From assembly GCF_025464955.1 (NCBI RefSeq), contig NZ_JAODNM010000161.1, positions 1 through 64,000 on the forward strand: 64,000 bases of DNA, read 5' to 3'. The DNA comes from Amycolatopsis sp. Lineage in GTDB: Bacteria; Actinomycetota; Actinomycetes; Mycobacteriales; Pseudonocardiaceae. The translations under genes were made by a program, and so were the position numbers. How positions within the stretch are numbered: the first letter of the stretch is position 1; the number at the start of each line of letters is the position of its first letter. The notes beneath the pieces were generated by a model. That model saw only the letters and a list, made by a program, of their open reading frames with translations, ran no database searches and was not told where the DNA came from. Below, piece after piece: positions 17,343 to 25,256 of this stretch.

Positions 17343-17926
17343 CGGACGACCTGAACCGCGTCGCCGACCGCAAGGTTGGTGAAGAACTTCAGCGAAGCGG
17401 TCGAGGAAAGGTGCACGCAGCCGTTGGAGTAGTTGTCCAGGCTGCCGGTGTGGAAGGCGTCACCGGGGTAGAAGAACACCGAGTTCGGCATCGGCGCGTT
17501 GTTGAATTCCTTCGACAGGTGCAGCTTTTCCTTGGAGTACACGTGGAAGCTGCCGACCGGGGTGGTGCTGCCCTTCTTGCCGGGCATGATCGGGACCGGG
17601 CCGTAGAGGATCTTGCCGTCCTTCAGCAACCACGCCTTGTGCGCGGAAAGGTCGACACAGGCGTCCACCCCGGCCGCGCAGGGCACGCCGTCGACCTTGG
17701 CGGCCACCGGTTTCGCGGCCGTCGGCTTGGTCGTTTTGGGCGTGGTCGGGGGCGCCGGCGTCGACGACGGTGCCGAGTCCGATGTGGACGGAGCGGGGGC
17801 CGTGGTCGACTGGGTGTTCGCCGCCGGTGCGACAGCGGCACCGTCCGTGGTTCCCGACGAGCAGGCACCGAGCAGACCAGCCAGTACCAGAGCCGAAACA
17901 CCGACCAGAATCTTGTTCAAGCGCAC
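17339..17926 (-). CDS. L,D-transpeptidase (YkuD) lipoprotein, copy 1
   Basis: 195 residues: lipobox LLGAC (Cys about 22), a Thr/Pro/Ala-rich linker, then the YkuD catalytic domain. The active-site motif reads HTGSLDNYSNGCVHL, so the His that often precedes Gly-Cys is Asn here. These enzymes form 3-3 peptidoglycan crosslinks or attach proteins to the wall. A GTG at 17926 follows GGGGGATTCC. A close paralog lies 130 bp upstream in the same direction. Confidence 0.88.
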   Translation of the reverse strand: MRLNKILVGVSALVLAGLLGACSSGTTDGAAVAPAANTQSTTAPAPSTSDSAPSSTPAPPTTPKTTKPTAAKPVAAKVDGVPCAAGVDACVDLSAHKAWLLKDGKILYGPVPIMPGKKGSTTPVGSFHVYSKEKLHLSKEFNNAPMPNSVFFYPGDAFHTGSLDNYSNGCVHLSSTASLKFFTNLAVGDAVQVVR

Positions 17927-18056
17927 GGAATCCCCCGTAGTGATTTTTCTTGGCTTACACAGCTAAAGACGCCCCAAAACGGCGTTGGTTGCGTGAGAGC
18001 ACGTCTGAGAACCACGCTTTCCGCCGCGCAACTCGGAGGAGGTCCTCAGACGCGCT

Positions 18057-18680
18057 CTAAGGCACAACCTGAACCGTGTCACCGATGCGCAGGGTGTCGA
18101 AGAACTTCAGCGACGCGCTGCTCGACAGGTGGATGCACCCGTGCGAGTACACCGAAAGGCTCCCGGTGTGGAACGCGTCGCCCGGGTAGAAGAACACCGA
18201 GTTCGGCATCTTGGCGTTGTCGAACTCCTTGGAGAGGTGCATCTTCTCCCGCGAGTAGACATGGAATGTGCCAACCGGGGTCGGGTAGCCCTTGCGCCCC
18301 GGCAACATCGGCACCGGCCCGTAAATCACCTGGCCGCCCTGTAGCAGCCACGCCTTGTGCGCGGAGAGATCGACACAAGCGCCGGTCGTGACGTTCGTGC
18401 ACGGCACGCCGGGATCCGCCGCGGGCTTCGCGGGCGTCGCAGCGTTCGGCTTCGTTGTCGTCTTCGGAGCCGGCTTCGACGTGCTCGTGCTGGGCGCCGG
18501 GGGCGTGGTCGACGTCGGCGCGCTCGAAGATGTCGTGGTCACCGGCGCCGGGGTGGAAGTCGTGGCTGACGTCGTCGCGGCGGCGTTCCCCACCGCGACC
18601 GGCGTGCTGCCGCCGCCGGAGCAGGCGGCGAGCGCCAGCGTCGCCACCAACGTGGACATCCCCACCAGGATCTTCTTCAC
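18057..18680 (-). CDS. L,D-transpeptidase (YkuD) lipoprotein, copy 2
   Basis: 207 residues from a GTG at 18680, chosen because KKILVGMSTLVATLALAAC aligns with the start of copy 1 and AGGGGACAG lies upstream; a longer start at 18713 is possible. Lipobox LALAAC, Thr/Pro-rich linker, YkuD domain with the full motif HTGSLSVYSHGCIHL. It is a tandem duplicate of copy 1 with a longer linker. Confidence 0.88.
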   Translation of the reverse strand: MKKILVGMSTLVATLALAACSGGGSTPVAVGNAAATTSATTSTPAPVTTTSSSAPTSTTPPAPSTSTSKPAPKTTTKPNAATPAKPAADPGVPCTNVTTGACVDLSAHKAWLLQGGQVIYGPVPMLPGRKGYPTPVGTFHVYSREKMHLSKEFDNAKMPNSVFFYPGDAFHTGSLSVYSHGCIHLSSSASLKFFDTLRIGDTVQVVP

Positions 18681-18787
18681 GGCTGCTGTCCCCTGCCAGT
18701 CGAGTTTCTTCACTTCTGCCAGCTAAGACGGCCATCCTCCCGAAAAAGTTGGCGACAGAAGGTCACGATTTCGAGATCATCCTGAAT

Positions 18788-19309
18788 ATGCCCATCATCA
18801 CGGAGTACCAACCGTCCTGGCCGCACGAGTACGAGAGGTCCCGCGACGAGTTGCTGGCGGCCGCGAACGGCCTGCTGACGAAGATCGAGCACATCGGCAG
18901 CACGTCAGTGCCGGGCTTGGCCGCGAAACCGGTCATCGACATGGCCGCGGAAACCCCCGACCTGACGTTGATCACCAGCGACCTCTTCGAGCCGCTCGGC
19001 TACGTCGAGCAGGACTTCGGCGCCCCCGGCCGGCTGCTCTACGTGCGCCGGCACAACAGCGAGCGCACGCATCACCTGCACATCTTCCAACCGGAGCGGT
19101 GGTACTTGCTCAAGGAGCGCATGCTGGCCGCCCACCTGCGGAAATACCCCGAGGCGGCCCGCCGCTACGCCGAGCTGAAGCGGAAGATCATCGCGGACGG
19201 GATCGAAGGCGACGCCTACACGGTCGCCAAGACCGACCTCATCCAGGAACTCACCGACGCGGCCCGTGCCGAACGCGGCCTGCCGCCGGAGCCCGTCTGG
19301 GAGGACTGA
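18788..19309 (+). CDS. GrpB family protein (UPF0157)
   Basis: 173 residues beginning at an ATG at 18788. It has the nucleotidyltransferase-fold motif IEHIGSTSVPGLAAKPVIDM and the later HLHIF and LRKYPEAARRYAELK segments typical of UPF0157. Biochemical function is unsettled in the family. It is divergent from the transpeptidase pair and has no strong ribosome site. Confidence 0.85.
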   Translation: MPIITEYQPSWPHEYERSRDELLAAANGLLTKIEHIGSTSVPGLAAKPVIDMAAETPDLTLITSDLFEPLGYVEQDFGAPGRLLYVRRHNSERTHHLHIFQPERWYLLKERMLAAHLRKYPEAARRYAELKRKIIADGIEGDAYTVAKTDLIQELTDAARAERGLPPEPVWED

Positions 19310-19436
19310 CGGGTCCACCTCCGGGTGGAGCTCGGGTTCCACCCGGAAGCCATCCCTGCGCTGATGTTCTGACCTGCGAATTCGCCGATGCTTGAGCACA
19401 TCGGAAGCACCGGATTCGCCAGCAGGGAGCACCAGC

Positions 19437-19952
19437 ATGAACAGCCCGACCGACATCCTTCTGTACGGCGCGATCGCCGTCCTCGTGGTCTACAAGGTCA
19501 TCTACAAGCAGCTCAGGGGCACACTGCTCAGCCGGAAGGGCCTCATTGCCATGCCGCTGATCCTCGTGGCCCTTGGCGGGTACTTCACGCTGAAAGTGCT
19601 GCCGCAGGCGTCCGGCGCGGAGATCGTCTTGATGCTGGCCGACCTCGGCGTCCTGCTGGTCCTCGGCGCCGCCCGCAGCGCCACGACCAAGCTGACGAGC
19701 GTCGACGGCTACGCGTTCCAGAAGGGCACCGCGATGACGTTGGTCCTCTGGCTCGTCACGATCGGCACCCGCGTCGGCTTCCTGGCGCTGGGCAGCGCGA
19801 TCGGGGTCACCGGCTCGCTCGCGTCGGCGTCGATCTGCCTGACCGTCGGAGCGAGCATCGGCATGCAGAGCCTGCTGACCTACTCCCGGGTCCAGCGCTC
19901 CGGCCTCCGGCTCGCCGCGGACCGGCAGGAGCTCGCGTCCGTCGGCCGGTGA
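19437..19952 (+). CDS. Membrane protein of about five helices (DUF1453-like)
   Basis: 171 residues after CAGGGAGCACCAGC. Five predicted helices cover about 5-22, 36-52, 62-78, 98-118 and 124-145, with a basic cytoplasmic end. It resembles DUF1453/CcdC-type proteins in layout, but no diagnostic motif is visible. It is followed by a strong terminator. Confidence 0.6.
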   Translation: MNSPTDILLYGAIAVLVVYKVIYKQLRGTLLSRKGLIAMPLILVALGGYFTLKVLPQASGAEIVLMLADLGVLLVLGAARSATTKLTSVDGYAFQKGTAMTLVLWLVTIGTRVGFLALGSAIGVTGSLASASICLTVGASIGMQSLLTYSRVQRSGLRLAADRQELASVGR

Positions 19953-19983
19953 CCCGCACGCTGCTTCGGGCTGCTTCCGGCAA

Positions 19984-20015
19984 AATCCCCGCCGCACCTC
20001 GGTGCGGCGGGGATT
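19984..20015 (+). terminator. Hairpin terminator
   Basis: Perfect 15-bp arms (AATCCCCGCCGCACC and its complement) around TC, 31 bp after the stop of the membrane-protein gene. The remaining 270 bases before tRNA-Ser show no gene. Confidence 0.8.
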
Positions 20016-20288
20016 CGCTGTTTCGATGGTGAGCGGGCCGAACGTCTGGCTCGACACGACGTGCTCGGCATTCCGGGAGTTCCGTCCGCTGCGAAGACCG
20101 GATCTCCCAGCCGGGAAGAAGTCCGGCCGGACAAGATGCTCGCCCTCGCCCGGCCGCACCGACAGCAGTTTCGATCAGGGACGAAAACCGCTGGTAGCAG
20201 TCGTTTTCCGGTTCACCCGGATAGCCCCTAGCCACCCGCCCGCCCCCGGCGTCCCCAGGCACCGGGGGCGTCCGGTAATCTCTTCCAC

Positions 20289-20373
20289 GGAGGATTGGCC
20301 GAGCGGCCTAAGGCGCACGCTTGGAAAGCGTGTTGGGTGCAAGCCCTCGCAGGTTCGAATCCTGTATCCTCCG
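20289..20373 (+). tRNA. tRNA-Ser(GGA)
   Basis: 85 nt. The acceptor stem GGAGGAT pairs with ATCCTCC, the anticodon stem CACGC/GCGTG encloses TTGGAAA with anticodon GGA, a long variable arm typical of serine follows, and the T-loop is GGTTCGAATCC. No CCA is encoded. Its 3' part is duplicated at 21393-21446. Confidence 0.95.
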
Positions 20374-20374
20374 C
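20321..20374 (+). repeat. Candidate attachment site, copy 1 (inside tRNA-Ser)
   Basis: From the anticodon loop (TTGGAA) to the base after the tRNA, this 54-bp stretch is repeated at 21393-21446 with two mismatches, both within the first 13 bases. Overlap with the 3' half of a tRNA is the classical target of tyrosine integrases. Confidence 0.75.
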
Positions 20375-20386
20375 TCTTCACCAGGC

Positions 20387-20426
20387 AAAACGCCGGGTTA
20401 CCCCCATGGGGGCGACCCGGCGTTTT
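20387..20426 (+). terminator. Terminator downstream of tRNA-Ser
   Basis: Arms AAAACGCCGGGT and ACCCGGCGTTTT enclose a smaller CCCCC-AT-GGGGG stem. It ends in a short T-run beginning 13 bp after the tRNA. Confidence 0.85.
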
Positions 20427-20668
20427 GTCGTCTCGGTCCACTTTTAGTCTCAGTTGCCCTGTTCAAGCCACTCGTCGGGACCTTGACTCGCACATAGGTG
20501 AACAATTAACGATCCACTTGGAGACTTGGTCTAAACCATGCGACCATCTGGGCCATGAATCATCTTCACGTTCTACGGTCGAGGCCGAACCTACTGATCC
20601 TGTACGCGCCGGCGCGTCCACGGCGGCGGAGGAACCGCCGAAGACAAGAAACTCAGTAGGAGGACCAC

Positions 20669-21133
20669 ATGAAAGCCACCCGCTTCCTCGTCGGCATCGC
20701 CGCCGTCGCCGGCAGCATGCTCCTGGCAGTCCCCGCCTTCGCCGCCACCGGCCAGGTCGACGGCAACATCACCGTGGGCGGATCGAGCTGCTCGTGGACC
20801 AACGCGACCACCAGCGACGTGCCGCCGAACACGCTGACGATCGACCACACCACCGTCCAACCGAGCTGCAGCGGCAGCATCGCGGCGAGCCTGACCAACG
20901 ACCCGACGGTCACGTTCGACGACGCGGCCGGCACCGTGTCAGCGCCTGAGGTCGACGTCAACGGGACAGTGCTCAGCATCACCTGCTCGTACAAGGTGAC
21001 CAACGCGTCGTACGCCCGCCAGGGAACGGCGCGGGCTTACACCGGCGGCCCCTTCACCGCCAACCTGAGCGGCGGCGGCGCTCTGTGCCCCAGCACGGAA
21101 ACCGTCAACTCGGCCTCGTTGACCTTCCACTGA
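20669..21133 (+). CDS. Small secreted protein of unknown function
   Basis: 154 residues after GTAGGAGGACCAC. A Sec signal peptide (about 1-26, cleavage after AFA) precedes a beta-rich domain of about 125 residues with four cysteines (SSCSW, QPSCSG, ITCSYKV, GALCPST), probably two disulfides. Many NDPTVTFDD and VDVNGTV-like strands suggest an Ig-like or Streptomyces inhibitor-like fold, but I do not recognise the family. It is the only intact gene between the two tRNA-Ser-derived repeats. Confidence 0.7.
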   Translation: MKATRFLVGIAAVAGSMLLAVPAFAATGQVDGNITVGGSSCSWTNATTSDVPPNTLTIDHTTVQPSCSGSIAASLTNDPTVTFDDAAGTVSAPEVDVNGTVLSITCSYKVTNASYARQGTARAYTGGPFTANLSGGGALCPSTETVNSASLTFH

Positions 21134-21147
21134 CCGGTAGCGGCACG

Positions 21148-21174
21148 GCGACCCCTCCCTTCGCGAGGGGTCGC
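21148..21174 (+). terminator. Terminator of the secreted-protein gene
   Basis: Arms GCGACCCCTC and GAGGGGTCGC with a 7-base loop start 15 bp after the stop codon and are followed by a T-run (CTTTTTG). Confidence 0.85.
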
Positions 21175-21321
21175 TCCGCTTTTTGCGACCCCTGCCGCGG
21201 CATCCCGTCCCCCTGTGCATGGCGCGTTGGATGGGACGTTGAGACCTCAACTGCGATGCCTCGTACCGCTCGCGCTAGTCTCACGTCCAATCTCGTTCGT
21301 ACCGATTCAGGAGGAGTCACG

Positions 21322-21342
21322 GTGCCAAGAAATCCGCCTTGA
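21322..21342 (+). pseudogene. Truncated gene start behind a strong ribosome site
   Basis: CAGGAGGAGTCACG precedes a GTG that opens only six codons before TGA. One base later in frame, a longer reading (KKSALSWGRTRR...) runs into the tRNA-derived repeat. This looks like the 5' end of a gene cut off or shifted at the repeat junction. Confidence 0.35.
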
Positions 21343-21392
21343 GCTGGGGGCGGACGAGACGCGCACCCGCGTGTACGGAGGCCGTAAAGACA

Positions 21393-21446
21393 TTGGAATG
21401 CGTGGTGGGTGCAAGCCCTCGCAGGTTCGAATCCTGTATCCTCCGC
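21393..21446 (+). repeat. Candidate attachment site, copy 2 (tRNA-Ser 3' copy)
   Basis: This 54-bp copy repeats the tRNA-Ser sequence from the anticodon loop through the acceptor 3' strand. The 5' half of a tRNA is absent: no D-arm and no full acceptor partner are present, so it is not a functional tRNA. Together with 20321-20374 it brackets about 1.07 kb. Confidence 0.75.
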
Positions 21447-21453
21447 AGCCCGC

Positions 21454-21485
21454 AAGGCCCCGGACGTCACGACGTCCGGGGCCTT
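21454..21485 (+). terminator. Hairpin terminator after the second tRNA-derived repeat
   Basis: Perfect 15-bp arms (AAGGCCCCGGACGTC and complement) around AC. This is probably the original or a reacquired tRNA terminator and insulates the downstream operon. Confidence 0.8.
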
Positions 21486-21585
21486 GTTGGTTCCCAGACC
21501 CACCTTCACTCAACAGAGTCAGTCGATCACGCTAAGTTTGTTTCGAAGACTGCCGAGAAACCCACATCCTGAGGAGTCCGCCCCC

Positions 21586-21846
21586 ATGGCCGGAGTGGAA
21601 GAGATCCGCGCTGGTATCGCCCTCGCGAACGAGCAGGCGTCCGCGGGCATCGCCGCACTTCAGCAAGCCGAACAGGCGCTTGTCGAAGCCCAGCAGTCGC
21701 TCGCGATGGCGACGTCGGGCAGCAACCAGCAGGAGGTGAGCCAGGCGCACGGCCTGCTCGCCGAGGCCCTGCAAGGCATCAGCGGTATGCAGAGCACCAT
21801 CCAGGCCTGCATATCCTCGGCGGATTCCTACTCCGCCCGCCTTTAG
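21586..21846 (+). CDS. Small helical-hairpin protein A of the FtsK-like cassette
   Basis: 86 residues from an ATG after GAGGAGTCCGCCCCC. It is almost entirely helical: two helices of about 38 residues separated by ATSGSNQQE, with no signal peptide or membrane segment. The N-terminus (AGVEEIRAGIALANEQ) resembles that of the next protein (PGIAEIHQLLAAARAG), and both end in Tyr-x-Ala-Arg-Leu (SYSARL, GYQARL). Size and shape recall WXG100/ESX proteins, but there is no WXG motif. It is the first gene of a tight four-gene operon. Confidence 0.75.
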   Translation: MAGVEEIRAGIALANEQASAGIAALQQAEQALVEAQQSLAMATSGSNQQEVSQAHGLLAEALQGISGMQSTIQACISSADSYSARL

Positions 21847-21852
21847 CCCGCC

Positions 21853-22101
21853 GTGCCAGGAATCGCCGAAATCCACCAGCTGCTGGCCGCCGCGCGCGCC
21901 GGCATCTCCGACGCGCACGCGGCGACCACCCGCGCGAAACTCCTCCTCGAACAGGCGCGGCAGGTCATCACCGACGCGCAGGCCCAGGCCCAGCCGTGGT
22001 TACCCCCGCAGCTGGCGCAGGCCATCGAAGGGCTCGAGACCCAGCTCGCCCGCTTTTCCACCGCCGACGATCTACTGAACGGATACCAGGCACGCCTGTA
22101 G
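21853..22101 (+). CDS. Small helical-hairpin protein B of the FtsK-like cassette
   Basis: 82 residues starting with GTG six bases after gene A. Two helices flank a turn at AQPWLPPQ. It ends LLNGYQARL, sharing the Tyr-x-Ala-Arg-Leu tail with protein A. The two look like diverged paralogs and may form a heterodimer. No known family is assigned. Confidence 0.75.
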   Translation: MPGIAEIHQLLAAARAGISDAHAATTRAKLLLEQARQVITDAQAQAQPWLPPQLAQAIEGLETQLARFSTADDLLNGYQARL

Positions 22102-22105
22102 TGCG

Positions 22106-24883
22106 GTGTCCAGATTGGCGAACTCGCTGATGGGCAACAGGACCGACGAACAGCGCAACCGCGTCGCCGCCGCGCTCGAACGGGTCCGCGGCCAGATCGG
22201 GCTCGTTCTCGGAGCGGCCGCCGGAGCCCGCCGGGCGGCGGAGGCCGAGCTGGCCAAACTGCATCTCGAACGGGTGATCGTCACGACCGGGATGAACCGC
22301 GCGACCGGCACCCAACTGGCCGAATGGCGGGGAAACCCGTCGTCCGCGGACGTCTTCCCGAAGCTGCAGGCGGTCCGCGACGAGTTCTACACGGGCTGGA
22401 CCCACGCGCCGAACACCCTGCGCGAACTGGTCGCAGCCAACGCGCCAGGCCCGGCCGGCCGGCCGCCGGGCGACTGGCTGGGCCGCGTCGGGACCAACGA
22501 TGGCTTCACCGCGCCGGGGCTCTGGCGCATCGGCTCGGCCACCGTCGACGGCAGGGACATCTCGCGCACGTTCGACGTCGCGGTGCCACTGCTCGACGAG
22601 TCGCACCTGGCCATCACGTCCGCACCGAAAACCCGGCACGCGGTGGACGGAATCGTGCAGAACCTGCTGCTGCGCGTACTCAGCACGTTCGAGCCCGGTG
22701 CCGTCCGGGTGCATCTGTGGGACATCGGGCAGCTCACCGCGATCCTGCCGGACCTGTACCCGCTGAGCCGCACGAGCGCGCTCACGCTGTACGACCCGAG
22801 CGGGCTCGCGGACCTCCTCGACGAGCTCGCCGGGCACATCCGGCGGATCCACGCGACCGCGATGCAGTCCGGAAACGCGTCCCTGCGCGAGATCCGGCGC
22901 ACGACCGGACAGCGCGGCGAGCCGTGGCGCATCGCCGTTCTGTACGGCAACGGCGAAGCGCTCGAGCCTGAGCGTGTGCGCGATCTCAAGCGCGTCGCGA
23001 GCGGCGCGCTGGCGGCCGGGATCACGCTCATCCTGGTGGACGTCCCGACGACGCCGAGCACCGCCGTGGAGACGATCAGCCTGCTCGACGAGCGGCGCGT
23101 GATCAGCAGCATGACCGGGACCGACCTGCCGGTCGACCTCGATCCGCCGATGCCGTCGGCGCAGGTCATGCGGGCCGCGGGCCGGATCGCCGAGGCGCTG
23201 ATCGCCAAGCAGGGCGGTCCGCGTTCGTTCGCCGACCTGCTCCCGACGGAACTCGGCAAGGAAAGTTCCGCGCGCGAGCTTCGTGCCCCGGTCGGGTTCT
23301 ATGAGGGCGAAGCGGTCGACGTCGTGATCGGTGACGCGAGCCCGCACGCGCTGATCGGCGGCCCGAGCGGGTCGGGCAAGACGAACTTCCTGTACGCCAT
23401 GCTCGGCAGTCTCGCCGCCCGCTACTCGCCCGAGGAGCTCGCGCTGTATCTCCTGGACTTCAAGGAGGGCGTGTCCTTCGCGGGGCTCGCGCCGGGTCGT
23501 AAGGACGCCAGCTGGCTGCCGCACGCGAAGCTGATCGGGGTCAACGTCAACACCGACCGTGAGTTCGGGCTGGCGCTGCTGCGGTTCCTCGCCGACGAAC
23601 TGCGGCGCCGGTCGACGGCCGCGAAGGAGCACGAGGTGACGAACCTCGCGGACCTGCGCGAACAGGACCCTGAGGGACACTGGCCGCGGATCGTCGCGGT
23701 GATCGACGAGTTCCAGTACCTCTTCGCCGGGCGCGACGGCGTCACCTCGCAGGCGACGCAGCTGCTCGAAGACATCGCGCGCCGAGGCCGTTCGCAGGGG
23801 ATCCACCTGGTGCTGGCCAGCCAGGACGTCGCCGGGATCGAGGCGTTCTGGGGCAAACCGGCCGTGTTCGAGCAGTGCACGCTGCGGATCGCGATGCCGA
23901 AGGCGCGCCGGGTGCTCGCCGAGACCAACAACGCCGCGGTGTCCGCGCCGAAGTGGCACGCCGTGCTCAACCACGATTCCGGGGTGGCACACGGGAACCA
24001 GCTCGCCCACATCCCGGACGCGAGCAGCAAGGACGTGTTCGTCAAGCTGCAGCACCGGCTGTGGGAGCGGTACTCGTCGTCGTACCGGCAACCGCGCCTG
24101 TTCGACGGTGCGCATTCACCGGTACTCGAAGGGGCAGCGGCGTTCGCGGAACTGAAGCCGGACGGCAAGCCCCGGGCGTTGCTGGGCCAGTCGATCGACG
24201 TCACCGACGTGGCTTGCGGGGTCGAGCTGCCCGCCGGGCCGGGACGCAACGTGGCCGTGCTCGGCGCGGCCACCGCCGAAGCACTGTCCATCATGGACTC
24301 GGCGACGCGCTCACTGGCTCGGCAGTACGAACCGGGGAAGGTCAGGTTCATCCTGAGCTGTCCGATCGAGACCTGCCTGCCCGCGGTGACCGATCTCGTC
24401 GACCGGCTGCACGCGGCGGGTCACACGACCGAAGTGGTCACCACCGGTGACCTTTCGGCCAGGATCGGCGAACTGGCCGAGGGACTGTCCGAACCGGACG
24501 AACCGAAGTTCCTGCTGCTCTACGGCGTCGATGCCGTGCTGCCGGCGTTGGAGAACAAGCAGCCGGGAGTGCTCAAGAGCGGTCTGGACCAGCTGCGGCT
24601 CGTGCTCAAGCAGGGGCCGAGCCGCGGGCTGCACACCGTCGGCTGGTGGCGGAGCGTGGCCAGACTCAAGGACACGCTGGGCTTCGCCGGTACGGACGAC
24701 ATCGGTTCCTGGGCCGCGCTGGACGTGCAGGGCAACGACCTCGCCGCGTTCGCCGCCGGTCAGCTCGTGCACTGGTCGCCGCGACCTGGTCGCGCGTTGT
24801 TCTTCGACCGCAGCACCCACGGCGCGCCCGAGGTCATCATCCCGTTCCAGCGAACCCCGTTCCAGCAGGCAGGTGTGCGGTGA
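22106..24883 (+). CDS. Soluble three-module FtsK/SpoIIIE-EccC-like ATPase
   Basis: 925 residues from a GTG four bases after gene B. An N-terminal helical region (about 1-110) is followed by three P-loop-type modules. Module 1 is degenerate (SAPKTRHA at 172-179 in place of Walker A). Module 2 is intact (GGPSGSGKT at 418-426; VIDEF with Asp534-Glu535; RGRSQGIHLVLASQ sensor). Module 3 is degenerate (VLGAATAEAL near 720, LLLYGVD as Walker B remnant). There are no membrane segments, unlike EccC or FtsK. In type VII secretion EccC uses serial modules, some inactive, to bind substrate tails; here the active module is central. A DNA-pumping role is the alternative. Confidence 0.85.
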   Translation: MSRLANSLMGNRTDEQRNRVAAALERVRGQIGLVLGAAAGARRAAEAELAKLHLERVIVTTGMNRATGTQLAEWRGNPSSADVFPKLQAVRDEFYTGWTHAPNTLRELVAANAPGPAGRPPGDWLGRVGTNDGFTAPGLWRIGSATVDGRDISRTFDVAVPLLDESHLAITSAPKTRHAVDGIVQNLLLRVLSTFEPGAVRVHLWDIGQLTAILPDLYPLSRTSALTLYDPSGLADLLDELAGHIRRIHATAMQSGNASLREIRRTTGQRGEPWRIAVLYGNGEALEPERVRDLKRVASGALAAGITLILVDVPTTPSTAVETISLLDERRVISSMTGTDLPVDLDPPMPSAQVMRAAGRIAEALIAKQGGPRSFADLLPTELGKESSARELRAPVGFYEGEAVDVVIGDASPHALIGGPSGSGKTNFLYAMLGSLAARYSPEELALYLLDFKEGVSFAGLAPGRKDASWLPHAKLIGVNVNTDREFGLALLRFLADELRRRSTAAKEHEVTNLADLREQDPEGHWPRIVAVIDEFQYLFAGRDGVTSQATQLLEDIARRGRSQGIHLVLASQDVAGIEAFWGKPAVFEQCTLRIAMPKARRVLAETNNAAVSAPKWHAVLNHDSGVAHGNQLAHIPDASSKDVFVKLQHRLWERYSSSYRQPRLFDGAHSPVLEGAAAFAELKPDGKPRALLGQSIDVTDVACGVELPAGPGRNVAVLGAATAEALSIMDSATRSLARQYEPGKVRFILSCPIETCLPAVTDLVDRLHAAGHTTEVVTTGDLSARIGELAEGLSEPDEPKFLLLYGVDAVLPALENKQPGVLKSGLDQLRLVLKQGPSRGLHTVGWWRSVARLKDTLGFAGTDDIGSWAALDVQGNDLAAFAAGQLVHWSPRPGRALFFDRSTHGAPEVIIPFQRTPFQQAGVR

Positions 24884-25254
24884 CCGAGCACGACGCGGCG
24901 ACGGCCGCTATGCGGTACAAGGAAATCGTCGGTCTCGCGCGGTCGTCCGCGGAAGGTCTGCGCACCTGGGAACTGGCCAGGTCGGACGAGCTCGAGACCG
25001 CTGTCGCGCAGGCTTCGCTCGCGGTCGAAGAGGCCGTCGAACGCGAAGCTCGGGCCGGTGAGCGGGCCACCAGGTGGTGGAAAATGGCCGTGCACAACGT
25101 GTCGCGGCTGCCGTGGATCGAGATCGGCGAAAACCCTCAGCCGACGCCGAACGCGCGCTGGCAGTACGTCGACCGGTACCTGGAGGAGGTCAAGCCGAGC
25201 TACCAGGAGCTCGTCCAGGCCGTCCTAGCACTCGGATGGCGCGCCCGACGCTAG
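24880..25254 (+). CDS. Helical protein C of the FtsK-like cassette
   Basis: 124 residues from a GTG whose GTGA overlaps the ATPase stop. It has long helices at about 8-65, a Trp-rich middle (RWWKMAVHNVSRLPW) and a final helix ending in ALGWRARR. The aromatic-x-Ala-Arg ending resembles the tails of proteins A and B. It has no signal peptide or membrane helix. Its family is unknown, and coupling to the ATPase suggests an adaptor or substrate. Confidence 0.7.
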   Translation: MTEHDAATAAMRYKEIVGLARSSAEGLRTWELARSDELETAVAQASLAVEEAVEREARAGERATRWWKMAVHNVSRLPWIEIGENPQPTPNARWQYVDRYLEEVKPSYQELVQAVLALGWRARR

Positions 25255-25256
25255 CC

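Noticed and set aside
19388..19426. A GrpB relic (MLEHIGSTGF) before the membrane-protein gene
   Set aside because: Only about eight residues resemble the GrpB motif and neither side continues the match; chance or tiny gene conversion cannot be told apart.
21377..21446. A second complete tRNA-Ser
   Set aside because: Only the part from the anticodon loop onward matches; the D-arm is absent and the 5' side gives no proper anticodon stem, so it is a partial copy.
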